Positions 7,794 to 14,821 of a stretch of 41,241 nt of DNA are shown one piece after another (the stretch's first letter is position 1; every line of letters starts with the position of its first letter). The position numbers and the translations under genes were made by a program. The notes under the pieces are model-generated. The model made no database searches and had not been told where the DNA came from. It saw only the letters and a program-made list of their open reading frames with translations. This DNA comes from Pseudonocardia sp. KRD291 (GTDB taxonomy: Bacteria; Actinomycetota; Actinomycetes; Mycobacteriales; Pseudonocardiaceae). Location: contig NZ_JADQDD010000018.1 of assembly GCF_019263595.1 (NCBI RefSeq), positions 1-41,241 of the forward strand, read 5' to 3'.

Positions 7794-8516
7794 ATGACCA
7801 TCGAGTCCGGAACCGCCACGACGACCGACCTCCGCGAGCTGGTGGCGACCTCGTGCCGGGTGCTCGCCGCCACCGGCCACCACGACCTGATCTGGGGCCA
7901 CGCCTCGGTCCGCGACCCACGGGGCCGCGGCGTCTGGCTCAAGACCGCGGAGTGGGGCCTCGACGAGGTCACCCCCGACCGGGTGCACCTGGTCGACCCG
8001 TCCGGAGCCGTGCTCGACGGCGACGGCGCCCGGCACAGCGAGTACCCGATCCACACCGAGATCATGGCGGCCCGCCCGGACGTCGGCGCCGTCGTGCACA
8101 CGCACCCGCCGCACGCCGTCGCCCTGGCCGCCAGCGGGCAGGAGCTCCGCCCGGTCAGCCACGCGGCCAACTACTTCGTGCCGCCGACGGTCCCGCGCTT
8201 CACCGACACCGCCGACCTCGTCCTCACCCCCGACCTCGGCCGCTCGGTGGCTCTCGCACTCGGCGACGCACGGGCGGTGTTCCTGGTCAACCACGGGATC
8301 GTGGCCGTGGGCGAGTCGCTCCCGGCCGCGACCGTCGCCGCGGTGCTGCTCGAGCAGGCATGCGAGCAGCAGCTGCGCACCCACGCCGCCGGCGGATGGC
8401 CGACCTGGTCACCGCCGGAGGAGTCACTGGCCAAGCGGGACCACATCTACAACGACCGCGCCGTGCAGGCCGCCTGGGCCTACCTCGTGCGCCGGCTGCC
8501 GACGACAGGAGCCTGA
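7794..8516 (+). CDS. Second class II aldolase/adducin family protein
   Basis: The 240-residue protein keeps the metal-binding set: Glu89 in PIHTEI, His102-x-His104 in VVHTHPP, and His167 in LVNHGIV. It differs clearly from the protein at 6135-6863 outside the metal site, so it is a diverged paralogue and not a recent duplicate. The N-terminus with LAATGHHDLIWGHASVRDP and the TYR-like C-terminus (HIYNDRAVQAAWAYLVRR) match aldolases that act on hydroxylated acids. It may be a second decarboxylase for another ring acid, or an aldolase of a side branch. The start ATG 7794 follows GGAGACCGCACCCGC, a modest ribosome site. Confidence 0.88.
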   Translation: MTIESGTATTTDLRELVATSCRVLAATGHHDLIWGHASVRDPRGRGVWLKTAEWGLDEVTPDRVHLVDPSGAVLDGDGARHSEYPIHTEIMAARPDVGAVVHTHPPHAVALAASGQELRPVSHAANYFVPPTVPRFTDTADLVLTPDLGRSVALALGDARAVFLVNHGIVAVGESLPAATVAAVLLEQACEQQLRTHAAGGWPTWSPPEESLAKRDHIYNDRAVQAAWAYLVRRLPTTGA

Positions 8517-8519
8517 ACC

Positions 8520-8881
8520 ACGCAGTTCCACCTCGACGGCTCCCGGGTGCTGACGAACGGCCGGTTCGACTACGCGCCGACGTCGGGCCGCGCCACCGGA
8601 TGCGACTGCGGCGGCACCCCGACCACCGGGAACGACAGCGCCGTCAGCTCCTCCGACACGCGCCAGATGCGCGCGGCGTCCTCGGTGCTGCGCAGGGGCT
8701 TGTAGAGGGGCTGTTCGGCGGGGGCACCGCTGAGATGCCCGATGCCGTCCGGGCCGTACAGCAGCCCGGCGCGGGCGTCCGGGGACGTGGCGGCGTGCAG
8801 GGCGGGAGGCAGCGCGGTCCCGACCGTCCCGAGGACGCCCGGCTGTGTGCCGCCGAGAGTGGCCCGGATCCGGGCGGACAT
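8520..8881 (-). pseudogene. C-terminal remnant of an SDR oxidoreductase (8570-8881), with an unexplained plus-strand flank 8520-8569
   Basis: On the minus strand, 8881 down to 8570 reads as the last ~104 residues of an SDR of the retinol-dehydrogenase-like group: ALPPALHAATSPDARAG, LLYGPDGIGHLSG, then RIWRVSEELTALSFPV near the stop. The Rossmann loop, catalytic Tyr/Lys and roughly 200 N-terminal residues are absent; upstream the frame stays open but becomes Arg-rich nonsense beneath the SnoaL gene. I therefore call it a truncated gene. On the opposite strand, right after the aldolase stop, codons from ACG 8520 read TQFHLDGSRVLTNGRFDYA, which looks like a protein N-terminus with ACG in place of ATG before running into the remnant. 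That suggests a deletion junction near 8570. Confidence 0.65.
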
Positions 8882-8952
8882 CCACGGCCTGCCGATCCGT
8901 GGCTGAGCACGTGCCCCCTCGACCGCGCGGCCGCGGGCCCGGTGGGACGGGC

Positions 8953-9465
8953 TCAGCCGGCGGGCGCGCCGTCGGGTGTGAGGGCCGTCTGGAAGATGCC
9001 GAAGTTGCCGGTCATCCAGAGTGCCGTCAACTTGAGCCCGGCGATCCGCCATCCGACCGGGGTCCGTTCGAACCGGTTCGTGTAGTAGCCGTACACGGTC
9101 TGGTCGCTGCCGCCGGTGCTGTTCGGCTTGTGGTGGCGGGCCCGGACGTAGGCGACGCCCGTGGCGTGGTCGTCGTCGTCGAAGGTGATCACCTGGTTCG
9201 TGATCATGTGCTGGGTCGCGGTGAAGGACTCCATCCTCGGCGCCGTGGCCCGGACCCACTCGTCGACGGACATGCGGGAGACCGGTATGCCGAACCCGTC
9301 GCTGAAGTCGACCTCGATCTCGTCGGTGAAGCAGCTGCCGAACAGCTCCCAGTCACGGGAGTCGGTGCCCGTGGCGTAGCGGAGCTGGACGTCGCTGATC
9401 TCGGCGCGGTCCAGCAGGCGTCGAACGCGGTCGTCCGTCGTGGCAATTTCATATGACTGTGTCAT
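8953..9465 (-). CDS. SnoaL-like/NTF2-like polyketide-cyclase-family protein
   Basis: The 170-residue alpha+beta-barrel protein begins with RRLLDRAEISDVQLRYATGTDSRDWELFGSCFTDEIEVDF, the standard opening of SnoaL_4-type domains seen beside aromatic and steroid catabolic genes. Its RNRFERTPVGWRI-like strand (YYTNRFERTPVGWRIAGLKL) closes the domain. Such proteins act as dehydratases, isomerases or small ligand-binding partners; the substrate here is unknown. I chose the ATG at 9465; a TTG at 9501 in frame would overlap the promoter/operator region. It is divergent from the TetR gene at 9515, with two palindromes between, so it is probably that regulator's target. Confidence 0.85.
   Translation of the reverse strand: MTQSYEIATTDDRVRRLLDRAEISDVQLRYATGTDSRDWELFGSCFTDEIEVDFSDGFGIPVSRMSVDEWVRATAPRMESFTATQHMITNQVITFDDDDHATGVAYVRARHHKPNSTGGSDQTVYGYYTNRFERTPVGWRIAGLKLTALWMTGNFGIFQTALTPDGAPAG
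9452..9464. promoter_or_regulatory. Candidate TetR operator 1
   Basis: ATGAC-TGT-GTCAT is a perfect 13-bp inverted repeat lying over the start codon region of the SnoaL gene. Its core TGAC-N3-GTCA recurs at 9490-9500. One regulator dimer per site would block both divergent genes. Confidence 0.6.
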
Positions 9466-9489
9466 GTGAACTACGGTGCCGCTTCCATG

Positions 9490-9500
9490 TGACGCTGTCA
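9490..9500. promoter_or_regulatory. Candidate TetR operator 2
   Basis: TGAC-GCT-GTCA is a perfect inverted repeat with the same half-sites and 3-bp spacer as the site at 9452-9464. It lies immediately upstream of the TAGACT -10 element (9503-9508) of the tetR promoter. Confidence 0.6.
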
Positions 9501-9502
9501 AG

Positions 9503-9508
9503 TAGACT
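9503..9508 (+). promoter_or_regulatory. -10 element for a leaderless tetR transcript
   Basis: TAGACT ends six bases before the first GTG at 9515, so RNA should start at the start codon. No Shine-Dalgarno sequence fits between. Operator 2 abuts the element. Confidence 0.45.
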
Positions 9509-9514
9509 GGCGCC

Positions 9515-10102
9515 GTGGTGACGCGGACCGAAGCTGCTGCAGGGACCCGGCGGGCACTCGTCCGTGCCGCGACCGAGCTGCTCGACGAGGGGGGACCGGA
9601 CGCGGTGACCCTGCGCGCCGTGGGAGCCCGGGCCGGAGTCTCGCGCGGTGCGCCCTACGGGCACTTCGAGAACAAGGAACACCTGCTGACCCGCCTGGCC
9701 ATCGACACGTGGACCTCACTGGCCGACGAGGTGGAACGGCTGCGGGCCGACCCGGGCTGCACACCGGACGCGCGGCTCGAGCGGGCCGTCCTGGCGCTGA
9801 TCGAGGTCGGTCGTCGGCATCCGCACCGGTACGCGCTGATGTTCGGCACGCCGGCGGACGACCCGGAGGCCGCCGGGTCCGCCGGCCGTCTGGAGAACGA
9901 GTTCCTCGCCCTCGTCGCCGACGTGGTCGGCGAACCGGGCGCCCTGCACTACGGCGCACTGGTGATGTCGAGCGCGCACGGGATAGCGGGGATGGAGCTC
10001 AGCGGTCACCTGTCGAAGGAGAAGTGGCAGGTCGGCAGCGAAGAACTCGTGCGCACCCTGATCGACGCGATCCGGGGTCAGGCGAACGGCCTCCCGGGGT
10101 AG
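9515..10102 (+). CDS. TetR family transcriptional regulator
   Basis: The 195-residue protein has an N-terminal TetR helix-turn-helix (about residues 10-57: RAATELLDEGGPDAVTLRAVGARAGVSRGAPYGHFENKEHLL). A C-terminal helical ligand domain of the TetR_C_33-like kind follows. Two GTG codons (9515 and 9518) are possible starts; the first coincides with the predicted transcription start. It is divergent from a SnoaL-like gene with paired TGAC-N3-GTCA operators between. The last 25 bp overlap the end of the convergent SnoaL gene at 10078-10569, an unusually tight tail-to-tail packing. Confidence 0.92.
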   Translation: MVTRTEAAAGTRRALVRAATELLDEGGPDAVTLRAVGARAGVSRGAPYGHFENKEHLLTRLAIDTWTSLADEVERLRADPGCTPDARLERAVLALIEVGRRHPHRYALMFGTPADDPEAAGSAGRLENEFLALVADVVGEPGALHYGALVMSSAHGIAGMELSGHLSKEKWQVGSEELVRTLIDAIRGQANGLPG

Positions 10103-10569
10103 GTGGCGGCGGCCGAGGCGACGGTGAAACGACCGTGGTCCCAGCCGTCGGCCAGGGGCACGAAGTAGTCGAAGGAGACCTGCTTGGTGACGTAGCGCCA
10201 GACGCCGTCGACGCGGCGCAGTGCGTCGGTGTAGCGGCCCGCGGCGATGTGCGGCACGCCGCCCTGCACGCAGGGCTGCCACAGGAACGATCGCGCGCTC
10301 GCGGTGTCCGGGCCGTCGAGGGTGATCTCGAGGTTGGTCACGTGGTGCCAGAACGCGGTGAGACCGGCCCCGGCGAGCCCGGCGAAGAACGCGCGCAGCT
10401 CCGCGTGCCCGCGGGCGCGGGACAGGCCGACGAACTCGCCGTCGTCGGTGAACAGCGAGACCAGGGCGTCCCAGTCGCCGTCGTCGAGGACCCGGCAGTA
10501 GCGGGCGTCCAGGTCGCGGATCGCCTCCCGCGCCTCCAGCCGGGCGAGCCTCTGCTCCAGCTCGCTCAT
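10078..10569 (-). CDS. Second SnoaL-like/NTF2-like protein
   Basis: The 163-residue product has the opening LEAREAIRDLDARYCRVLDDGDWDALVSLFTDDGEFVG and a central AFWHHVTNLEITLDG strand, with a C-terminal GVWRYVTKQVSFDYF. These mark a SnoaL_4-like single-domain protein. Proteins of this class accompany ring-modifying oxygenases, but no reaction can be assigned. The ATG overlaps the stop of a 37-codon upstream ORF (ATGA), so translation probably depends on that ORF. It differs strongly from the SnoaL protein at 8953-9465. Confidence 0.87.
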   Translation of the reverse strand: MSELEQRLARLEAREAIRDLDARYCRVLDDGDWDALVSLFTDDGEFVGLSRARGHAELRAFFAGLAGAGLTAFWHHVTNLEITLDGPDTASARSFLWQPCVQGGVPHIAAGRYTDALRRVDGVWRYVTKQVSFDYFVPLADGWDHGRFTVASAAATYPGRPFA

Positions 10570-10679
10570 CGACCGTCCCCCGCCCCGGCGTGGAACGCGA
10601 CGCTGACCGGGCCGTCGCCGGAGGGGCCGGCCGTGAAGTGCCCGAGGCACCGCCCGAGCTCCTTCGTGTCGATCGCCAT
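10566..10679 (-). pseudogene. 37-codon ORF resembling an internally deleted flavin reductase
   Basis: The ORF starts ATG 10679 behind a strong GGAGGTGGA site. It reads MAIDTKELGRCLGHFTAGPS, close to the N-terminus of two-component flavin reductases (DxxxLRxxLGHFATG). It then jumps to GPVSVAFHAGAGDGR, which resembles the end of the same family (PL.FHAGRYG). The flavin-binding core of about 120 residues is missing. The stop overlaps the SnoaL start, so it may survive as a translated leader. Divergence is too high to be certain; an unrelated short leader peptide is the alternative. Confidence 0.5.
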
Positions 10680-10693
10680 CGACTCCACCTCCG

Positions 10694-10718
10694 TGCACGC
10701 CGTGCGTGCATTCTGCAC
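10694..10718. promoter_or_regulatory. Overlapping inverted repeats, candidate operator of the SnoaL/flavin-reductase-remnant unit
   Basis: TGCACG-N5-CGTGCA (10694-10710) is perfect and overlaps a second perfect repeat GTGCA-TTC-TGCAC (10706-10718). Both lie just upstream of the ribosome site of the ORF starting at 10679. The cognate regulator is not obvious; nearby TetR operators have different half-sites. Confidence 0.5.
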
Positions 10719-10741
10719 CCGGGTGACCGCGGCGCGCCGCC

Positions 10742-12706
10742 TCACGAGCCCCGTAGGTCACCGAGGGCGGCGAGGTTGTAGGTGATCACGACGGAGAGGA
10801 AGGCGATCGAGGCGACGGCGAGCGCGGAGTACCCGAGGAGCCCGGGCGTCGACCACCATCTCCGGCGCCAGGCGATCGGTGTCGCGACGACCACGCCGGC
10901 GCCGGTCAGGATCATCGCGGAGGACACGAACGGGAGGACGGTGAGCAGCGGCGACCCCATCACGCCCGCCTCCATCATCGCGTTCCCGTCCGCGGTCACC
11001 ACGGCGAAGCCGCCGGTGAAGGCGACCGCGAGGGCGGCACTGGCCCAGCCGCACGCTCGCGCGAACCGGAGCCCACGGGGAGGGCGCGGGTGCCGGTGGC
11101 GCCGGATCAGCGCCGCGACCGGGAACCACGCGAACGAGATCATCAGGACGGCCGCACCGAGGCCCAGGACGCCCAGGTGCACGGCGGGATCCTGGTACCA
11201 CGCCATCGGTTCGTAGGCGGTGGCTTCGGGGCCGGGGCCGATCAGCATCCCGTTCCTGTCGAAGGCGAGCCGTTCCTGCCCGCCGTCGGAGACGAACAGG
11301 CCGGGTCCCTGCTGTACCCAGTGCTGGGCACCGGTTGCCGGGTCCGGCGCCAGTCCGCGGGTGACGAGCCCGCCGTCGGCGTCGGCCTCGACGGTGACCG
11401 GCGAGGTCAACGCGGCGACCTTCATCAGCGAGTGCCGGCTCGTGGTCGATGCGCAGTAGGTCCCGGTGTGGACGGTCGGGTCGCTCGCCGCGGCCGTGGC
11501 CGGCCCCGGTCGTGACGGCGGGACGTAGTGATCGACGATCCGCAGCGTCAGGTCCTTCGCGTCGCCGAACGCCGCACCGTCGGCACCGTCGCCGTTGTAG
11601 ACGACGAGGACCCCGATGCCGCGTTCGGGCACCAGCGCCAGGTTGCTGTGGAAACCCGGCAGGTCGCCGTCCTTGAGCAGGAGGCGTTCACCGCCGCGCC
11701 GGCCTTCCGCGAAGGCATAGCCCATGCCGGGCACGCGCGGATCCTGCGCGAAGTGCCTGAGCTGCATCAGGTCGGTCACCCCCTGGCCGAGGCGGGCGTC
11801 CCCGTCGAGCTGCGCGGTGACGAAGCGGGTCATGTCGGCCGCGGTGGTCACGGCGCCGGCGCCGGTCGGCGTCCACGGGCCGTACTGGCCGCGGGCGGCC
11901 GTGTAGCCCGCCCCCGCCGGGCGGTACCCGGTGGCCAGGCCCGTATCGACCCCGTCGGGGTGGGGCTGCTGCAGCGTCGTCGCGGTCATCTCCAGTGGTT
12001 CGAGGACGTGCTGACGTACGTACTGCTCGAAAGGCACGCCCGAGACCTCCTCGACGACGTGTCCGGCGAGGGCGAACCCGTAGTTGTCGTAGGCCACCGT
12101 CGTCCCCGGTGGACGCACCCGCGCGGGTTGCAGGTCGGCGAGGGTGCCCCCGAGCGTGGCGAGGTCGTCGCCGGTCGCGCTGTTGAGCCCGACGAAGTCC
12201 TGGTCGAACCCCGCGGTGTGGGTGAGCAGGTGGTTCATCGTGACGGGACGGCCGGGGAACACGTCGTGGATCCGGAACGAGCTCAGGTACTCGTTCACGT
12301 CGGCGTCCGGGTCGATCCTTCCCGCCACGATCAGCTGGCTCGCGGCCGTGGCGGTGAACAGCTTCACCGTCGATGCGGGGAAGAACCCGGTGCCGTGCAC
12401 GTCGACCGGCGTGCGCCGCTCGACGTCGGCCACGCCGTACCCCTTGCCGAACACCGTCCTCCCGTCGGCGACGACGGTGACGACCGCGCCGGGGATCCGG
12501 TCCTCGGCGAGCTGACGCGTGACGATGTCGTCCACGAGGGCGCCGAGGGTCTCGTCGTCGACCTGCGGCCGGTGACCGGCCGCCCCGGTGGGTGTCGCGG
12601 CGGGCGTCGCGGCGGGCGTCGCGGCGGGCATCACCGCGAGCAGGGCCGCGCTCAACGCGAGCGCCGGTACGGCCAGCAGCCATGGACTGCGCGGACGGCG
12701 TCTCAT
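10742..12706 (-). CDS. Serine hydrolase of the class C beta-lactamase/PBP4* family with C-terminal membrane domain
   Basis: The 654-residue protein has an N-terminal signal peptide or anchor (residues 8-28) and an Ala/Thr/Pro repeat linker (27-42). A beta-lactamase-related domain (about 50-390) has the nucleophile motif Ser112-Thr-Val-Lys115 in FFPASTVKLF, Tyr206-Asp-Asn208, and THTAGF. After a variable region (about 395-500) there are roughly four transmembrane helices to the C-terminus. Such proteins act outside the cell as esterases, amidases or D-Ala-D-Ala peptidases; beta-lactam hydrolysis cannot be assumed. The ATG overlaps the TetR stop (ATGA) and it is the last gene of a four-gene minus-strand operon starting at 14643. 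Confidence 0.9.
   Translation of the reverse strand: MRRRPRSPWLLAVPALALSAALLAVMPAATPAATPAATPTGAAGHRPQVDDETLGALVDDIVTRQLAEDRIPGAVVTVVADGRTVFGKGYGVADVERRTPVDVHGTGFFPASTVKLFTATAASQLIVAGRIDPDADVNEYLSSFRIHDVFPGRPVTMNHLLTHTAGFDQDFVGLNSATGDDLATLGGTLADLQPARVRPPGTTVAYDNYGFALAGHVVEEVSGVPFEQYVRQHVLEPLEMTATTLQQPHPDGVDTGLATGYRPAGAGYTAARGQYGPWTPTGAGAVTTAADMTRFVTAQLDGDARLGQGVTDLMQLRHFAQDPRVPGMGYAFAEGRRGGERLLLKDGDLPGFHSNLALVPERGIGVLVVYNGDGADGAAFGDAKDLTLRIVDHYVPPSRPGPATAAASDPTVHTGTYCASTTSRHSLMKVAALTSPVTVEADADGGLVTRGLAPDPATGAQHWVQQGPGLFVSDGGQERLAFDRNGMLIGPGPEATAYEPMAWYQDPAVHLGVLGLGAAVLMISFAWFPVAALIRRHRHPRPPRGLRFARACGWASAALAVAFTGGFAVVTADGNAMMEAGVMGSPLLTVLPFVSSAMILTGAGVVVATPIAWRRRWWSTPGLLGYSALAVASIAFLSVVITYNLAALGDLRGS
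12594..12629. repeat. Three tandem 12-bp repeats inside the serine hydrolase gene
   Basis: GTCGCGGCGGGC occurs three times in perfect tandem. On the coding strand it gives the Ala-Ala-Thr-Pro units just after the signal sequence. Whole-codon length means slippage would change linker length without breaking the frame. Confidence 0.85.
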
Positions 12707-13362
12707 CGGTCTCGATCCCCGGTCGTGGGTGGCGGTGTCGGCGGCCCTGGGGCGGCGGACGGCTGCGGACCGGACGTCGCGAGCGACCCGATGTGACGCC
12801 GGAGTACCCGGCGCGCCCACTCCGGATCCGCGTCGGCGGCGTCGTAGGTCAGGTGCGCGGCGAGGCCGTCGAGCAGGGCGTAGAGCCGGAGTGCCTCGAG
12901 CTCCCGATCGGCCCCGGCGTCGAGGGCGGCCCCCTCGGCGAGCCGCCCGACCATCCAACGGCAGGCGTCCTGCATCTGCCGTCGGGCCATGTCGCGGGTA
13001 CTGCGCAGGTCGTCGTCGGTGCCGGCTGCGGTGAACAGGGCGAGGTAGACCTCGGTCTCGGCACGGCGCTCCCGGTCCAGGGGCAACAGCTCCGCGGCGA
13101 CGGCCTCCACCTCCCGCACCGCATCCGGCTGCGGCGGCATCGACGCCACCCGCGCGACGGCGCGGTCGATCACCAACTGCAGCGCGAAGACGAGGAGGTC
13201 CGAGTGGGTGCCGAACAGGTGCCGCAGCGACCCCGCGGACACGCCGGCCTCTGCCGCGACGGTGCGGACCGATGCCGCGGCGACCCCGTCCCGGACGATC
13301 ACCCGCCACGTCGCCTCGGCCAGCTGCCTCCTGCGTTCGTCGTGGTCGATCAGCTTGGGCAC
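12703..13362 (-). CDS. TetR family transcriptional regulator of the methyltransferase/hydrolase operon
   Basis: The 219-residue protein has the N-terminal TetR domain DERRRQLAEATWRVIVRDGVAAASVRTVAAEAGVSAGSLRHLFGTHSDLL (about residues 7-57). A BetI-like C-terminal domain contains AVAAELLPLDRERRAETEVYLALFTAA. It starts with GTG 13362, one base after the stop of the membrane-protein gene, and its stop overlaps the serine hydrolase ATG. As a co-transcribed repressor it probably binds the 28-bp inverted repeat at 14693-14720. The C-terminal ~20 residues are Pro/Thr-rich and likely disordered. Confidence 0.92.
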   Translation of the reverse strand: MPKLIDHDERRRQLAEATWRVIVRDGVAAASVRTVAAEAGVSAGSLRHLFGTHSDLLVFALQLVIDRAVARVASMPPQPDAVREVEAVAAELLPLDRERRAETEVYLALFTAAGTDDDLRSTRDMARRQMQDACRWMVGRLAEGAALDAGADRELEALRLYALLDGLAAHLTYDAADADPEWARRVLRRHIGSLATSGPQPSAAPGPPTPPPTTGDRDR

Positions 13363-13363
13363 G

Positions 13364-13837
13364 TCACTGCGCCGTCACGCTGGTCGGCCGGGTGGGGGCG
13401 AAGTACTCGCGGGCCGGTCGTGGCCACCACAGCAAGGCGATGACTCCGACGTGGAGCACGTCGCCCGCGACGGCCCACCAGAGGTACTCCGGGCCGGCCG
13501 TCGCCGAGTCGATGCTGTTGAGGGTGGCCAGGACCAGCGCGACGGTGAGCGCGATACGGGCCCAGCGACGCCGCCTCAGCACCATGAACCACAGCCACGA
13601 CAGGACGGCGCCGTAGAGCAGGTGCAGCACCGCCGCGTACGCGATCGCCGCCGAGACACCGAACTCGACGTCGGCGGGGCTCAGCGACGGCTCCTGGCGC
13701 ACGACGGAGGCGGCGGTGCCGGCGGGGTCGAGCGCCATCAGCACCGGTAGCGCCGCCAGAACAACCAGCAGCGCGACCAGACAGACCCCGGCGAGCCGCA
13801 GCGGCGGCGGCACGGGTCCGTGACCGGTACCGGTCAT
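13364..13837 (-). CDS. Four-helix membrane protein of unknown function
   Basis: The 157-residue protein has four predicted transmembrane segments: LAGVCLVALLVVLAALPVLM (about 15-35), a stretch around AAIAYAAVLHLLYGAVLSWLWFMVL, a segment around IALTVALVLATLNSI, and a final one around DVLHVGVIALLWW. It has no recognised catalytic motif. The ATG overlaps the methyltransferase stop (ATGA) and TetR follows after one base, so it is fixed within the operon. A role in envelope stress or export together with the serine hydrolase is conceivable but not shown. Confidence 0.82.
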   Translation of the reverse strand: MTGTGHGPVPPPLRLAGVCLVALLVVLAALPVLMALDPAGTAASVVRQEPSLSPADVEFGVSAAIAYAAVLHLLYGAVLSWLWFMVLRRRRWARIALTVALVLATLNSIDSATAGPEYLWWAVAGDVLHVGVIALLWWPRPAREYFAPTRPTSVTAQ

Positions 13838-14643
13838 CGTCCGGCCCTCCCCTGCCAGCCGTCGACCGGGCGCCTGCCCCAGGTCGAGATCGTCAGGTAG
13901 GAGCTCACGACGAACGCCGGATCGCCCAGCGAGGCGCGCACGCCGTCGAGGTCGCCGGCGGTCACCGGTCCCGTCCCGAGCAGCCGCTCCTCGAGCTGGC
14001 GAGAGTTGATCTCCAGCCAGCGTGCGCCGTCGCCGCCCCCGGGCCAGGGCTCCGCATGGGCGAGCGATCCGATCTCGACCAGTCCGAGCTCCTGCACCGC
14101 CCGGTAGGCGTGCACACCCCACTCGACGTCGGCGCCGGCCTGCTCCAGCACGGCGCACAGCGCGCGGTGGAACCGCGAGAACGCCGCGCCGTCCTGCGCG
14201 GACGGTGCCGCCAGAACCCGGAGCCAGGTGCAGTCGAACTCCCCGAGCAGCAGCCACCCGCCCGGTTTCAACGCCCGGACCATCCGGTCGAGCGCGCGAC
14301 GGCGCTCGGGCAGGTGCAGCAGCACCAGCCGGGCATGGACCAGGTCGAACTCAGCCTCGGGAAGCTCGTCGGTGACGATGTCATGGTGCCGTACCTCGAC
14401 GTTCCCCCTGGTGCACAGGCCGTCCGGCGCGGTGTCGGTGACCAGCACCGAGCCGGTCTCCCCGACCATCCGGCCCAGCCGGTCCGCGACCGAGCCGCCA
14501 CCGCCTCCCACGTCGAGGCAGCGCCAGCCCGGCCCCACTCCGAGGTCCTCCAGCCGCGCGAACGTGATCGGGTCCAGGCACCGCTGCATGGACTCGCGCT
14601 GCTCGTCGACGAGGTCGGTCGTGCCGAAGACATAGCCGCTCAC
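13834..14643 (-). CDS. SAM-dependent class I methyltransferase
   Basis: The 269-residue protein has a Rossmann SAM site: motif I LDVGGGGGSVA (about residues 43-53), an acidic ligand after VLVTDT, then FDLVHARLVLLHLPERRRAL and a post-motif LKPGGWLLLGEFD. It resembles ubiquinone/menaquinone-type and natural-product methyltransferases; the substrate is unknown. I chose GTG 14643 because AAGGAAGG lies 7 bp upstream; an in-frame ATG at 14661 lacks a ribosome site. It is first in a four-gene operon with a 28-bp operator-like repeat 50 bp upstream. Confidence 0.9.
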   Translation of the reverse strand: MSGYVFGTTDLVDEQRESMQRCLDPITFARLEDLGVGPGWRCLDVGGGGGSVADRLGRMVGETGSVLVTDTAPDGLCTRGNVEVRHHDIVTDELPEAEFDLVHARLVLLHLPERRRALDRMVRALKPGGWLLLGEFDCTWLRVLAAPSAQDGAAFSRFHRALCAVLEQAGADVEWGVHAYRAVQELGLVEIGSLAHAEPWPGGGDGARWLEINSRQLEERLLGTGPVTAGDLDGVRASLGDPAFVVSSYLTISTWGRRPVDGWQGRAGR

Positions 14644-14692
14644 CGAGCACCTTCCTTTCACCGCGGAGCCCGCGGTCGGTGGATCACTCCCC

Positions 14693-14720
14693 TTTTGCTA
14701 GTGCGACTGTACTACCAAAA
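14693..14720. promoter_or_regulatory. 28-bp inverted repeat, candidate TetR operator
   Basis: Arms TTTTGCTAGT (14693-14702) and ACTACCAAAA (14711-14720) match at 9 of 10 positions around an 8-bp centre. The AT-rich site stands out in GC-rich DNA. It overlaps a likely minus-strand -10 (TACAGT) for the methyltransferase operon, whose third gene encodes a TetR protein. Confidence 0.7.
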
Positions 14721-14821
14721 ACCGGGTCGTCCCGGCTCTCGACTTCCTTCGCGCCCGCAGTCCCGACCTGCGTCAGGGCCGGTACCTACTTCCGTCGGAC
14801 GGCGAACGCCCATGCAGCCCG

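Noticed and set aside
10590..10785. Plus-strand ORFs across the 10570-10741 gap
   Set aside because: They have no ribosome site and low-complexity sequence; the minus-strand 37-codon ORF has a strong ribosome site and coupling.
12594..12629. Possible CRISPR-like or VNTR array
   Set aside because: The repeats are contiguous 12-mers in a coding linker with no spacers; no CRISPR array was seen anywhere.
10742..12706. Calling the serine hydrolase an antibiotic-resistance beta-lactamase
   Set aside because: The SxxK and YxN motifs define a wide family of esterases and peptidases; the long membrane tail and context do not support a resistance enzyme.
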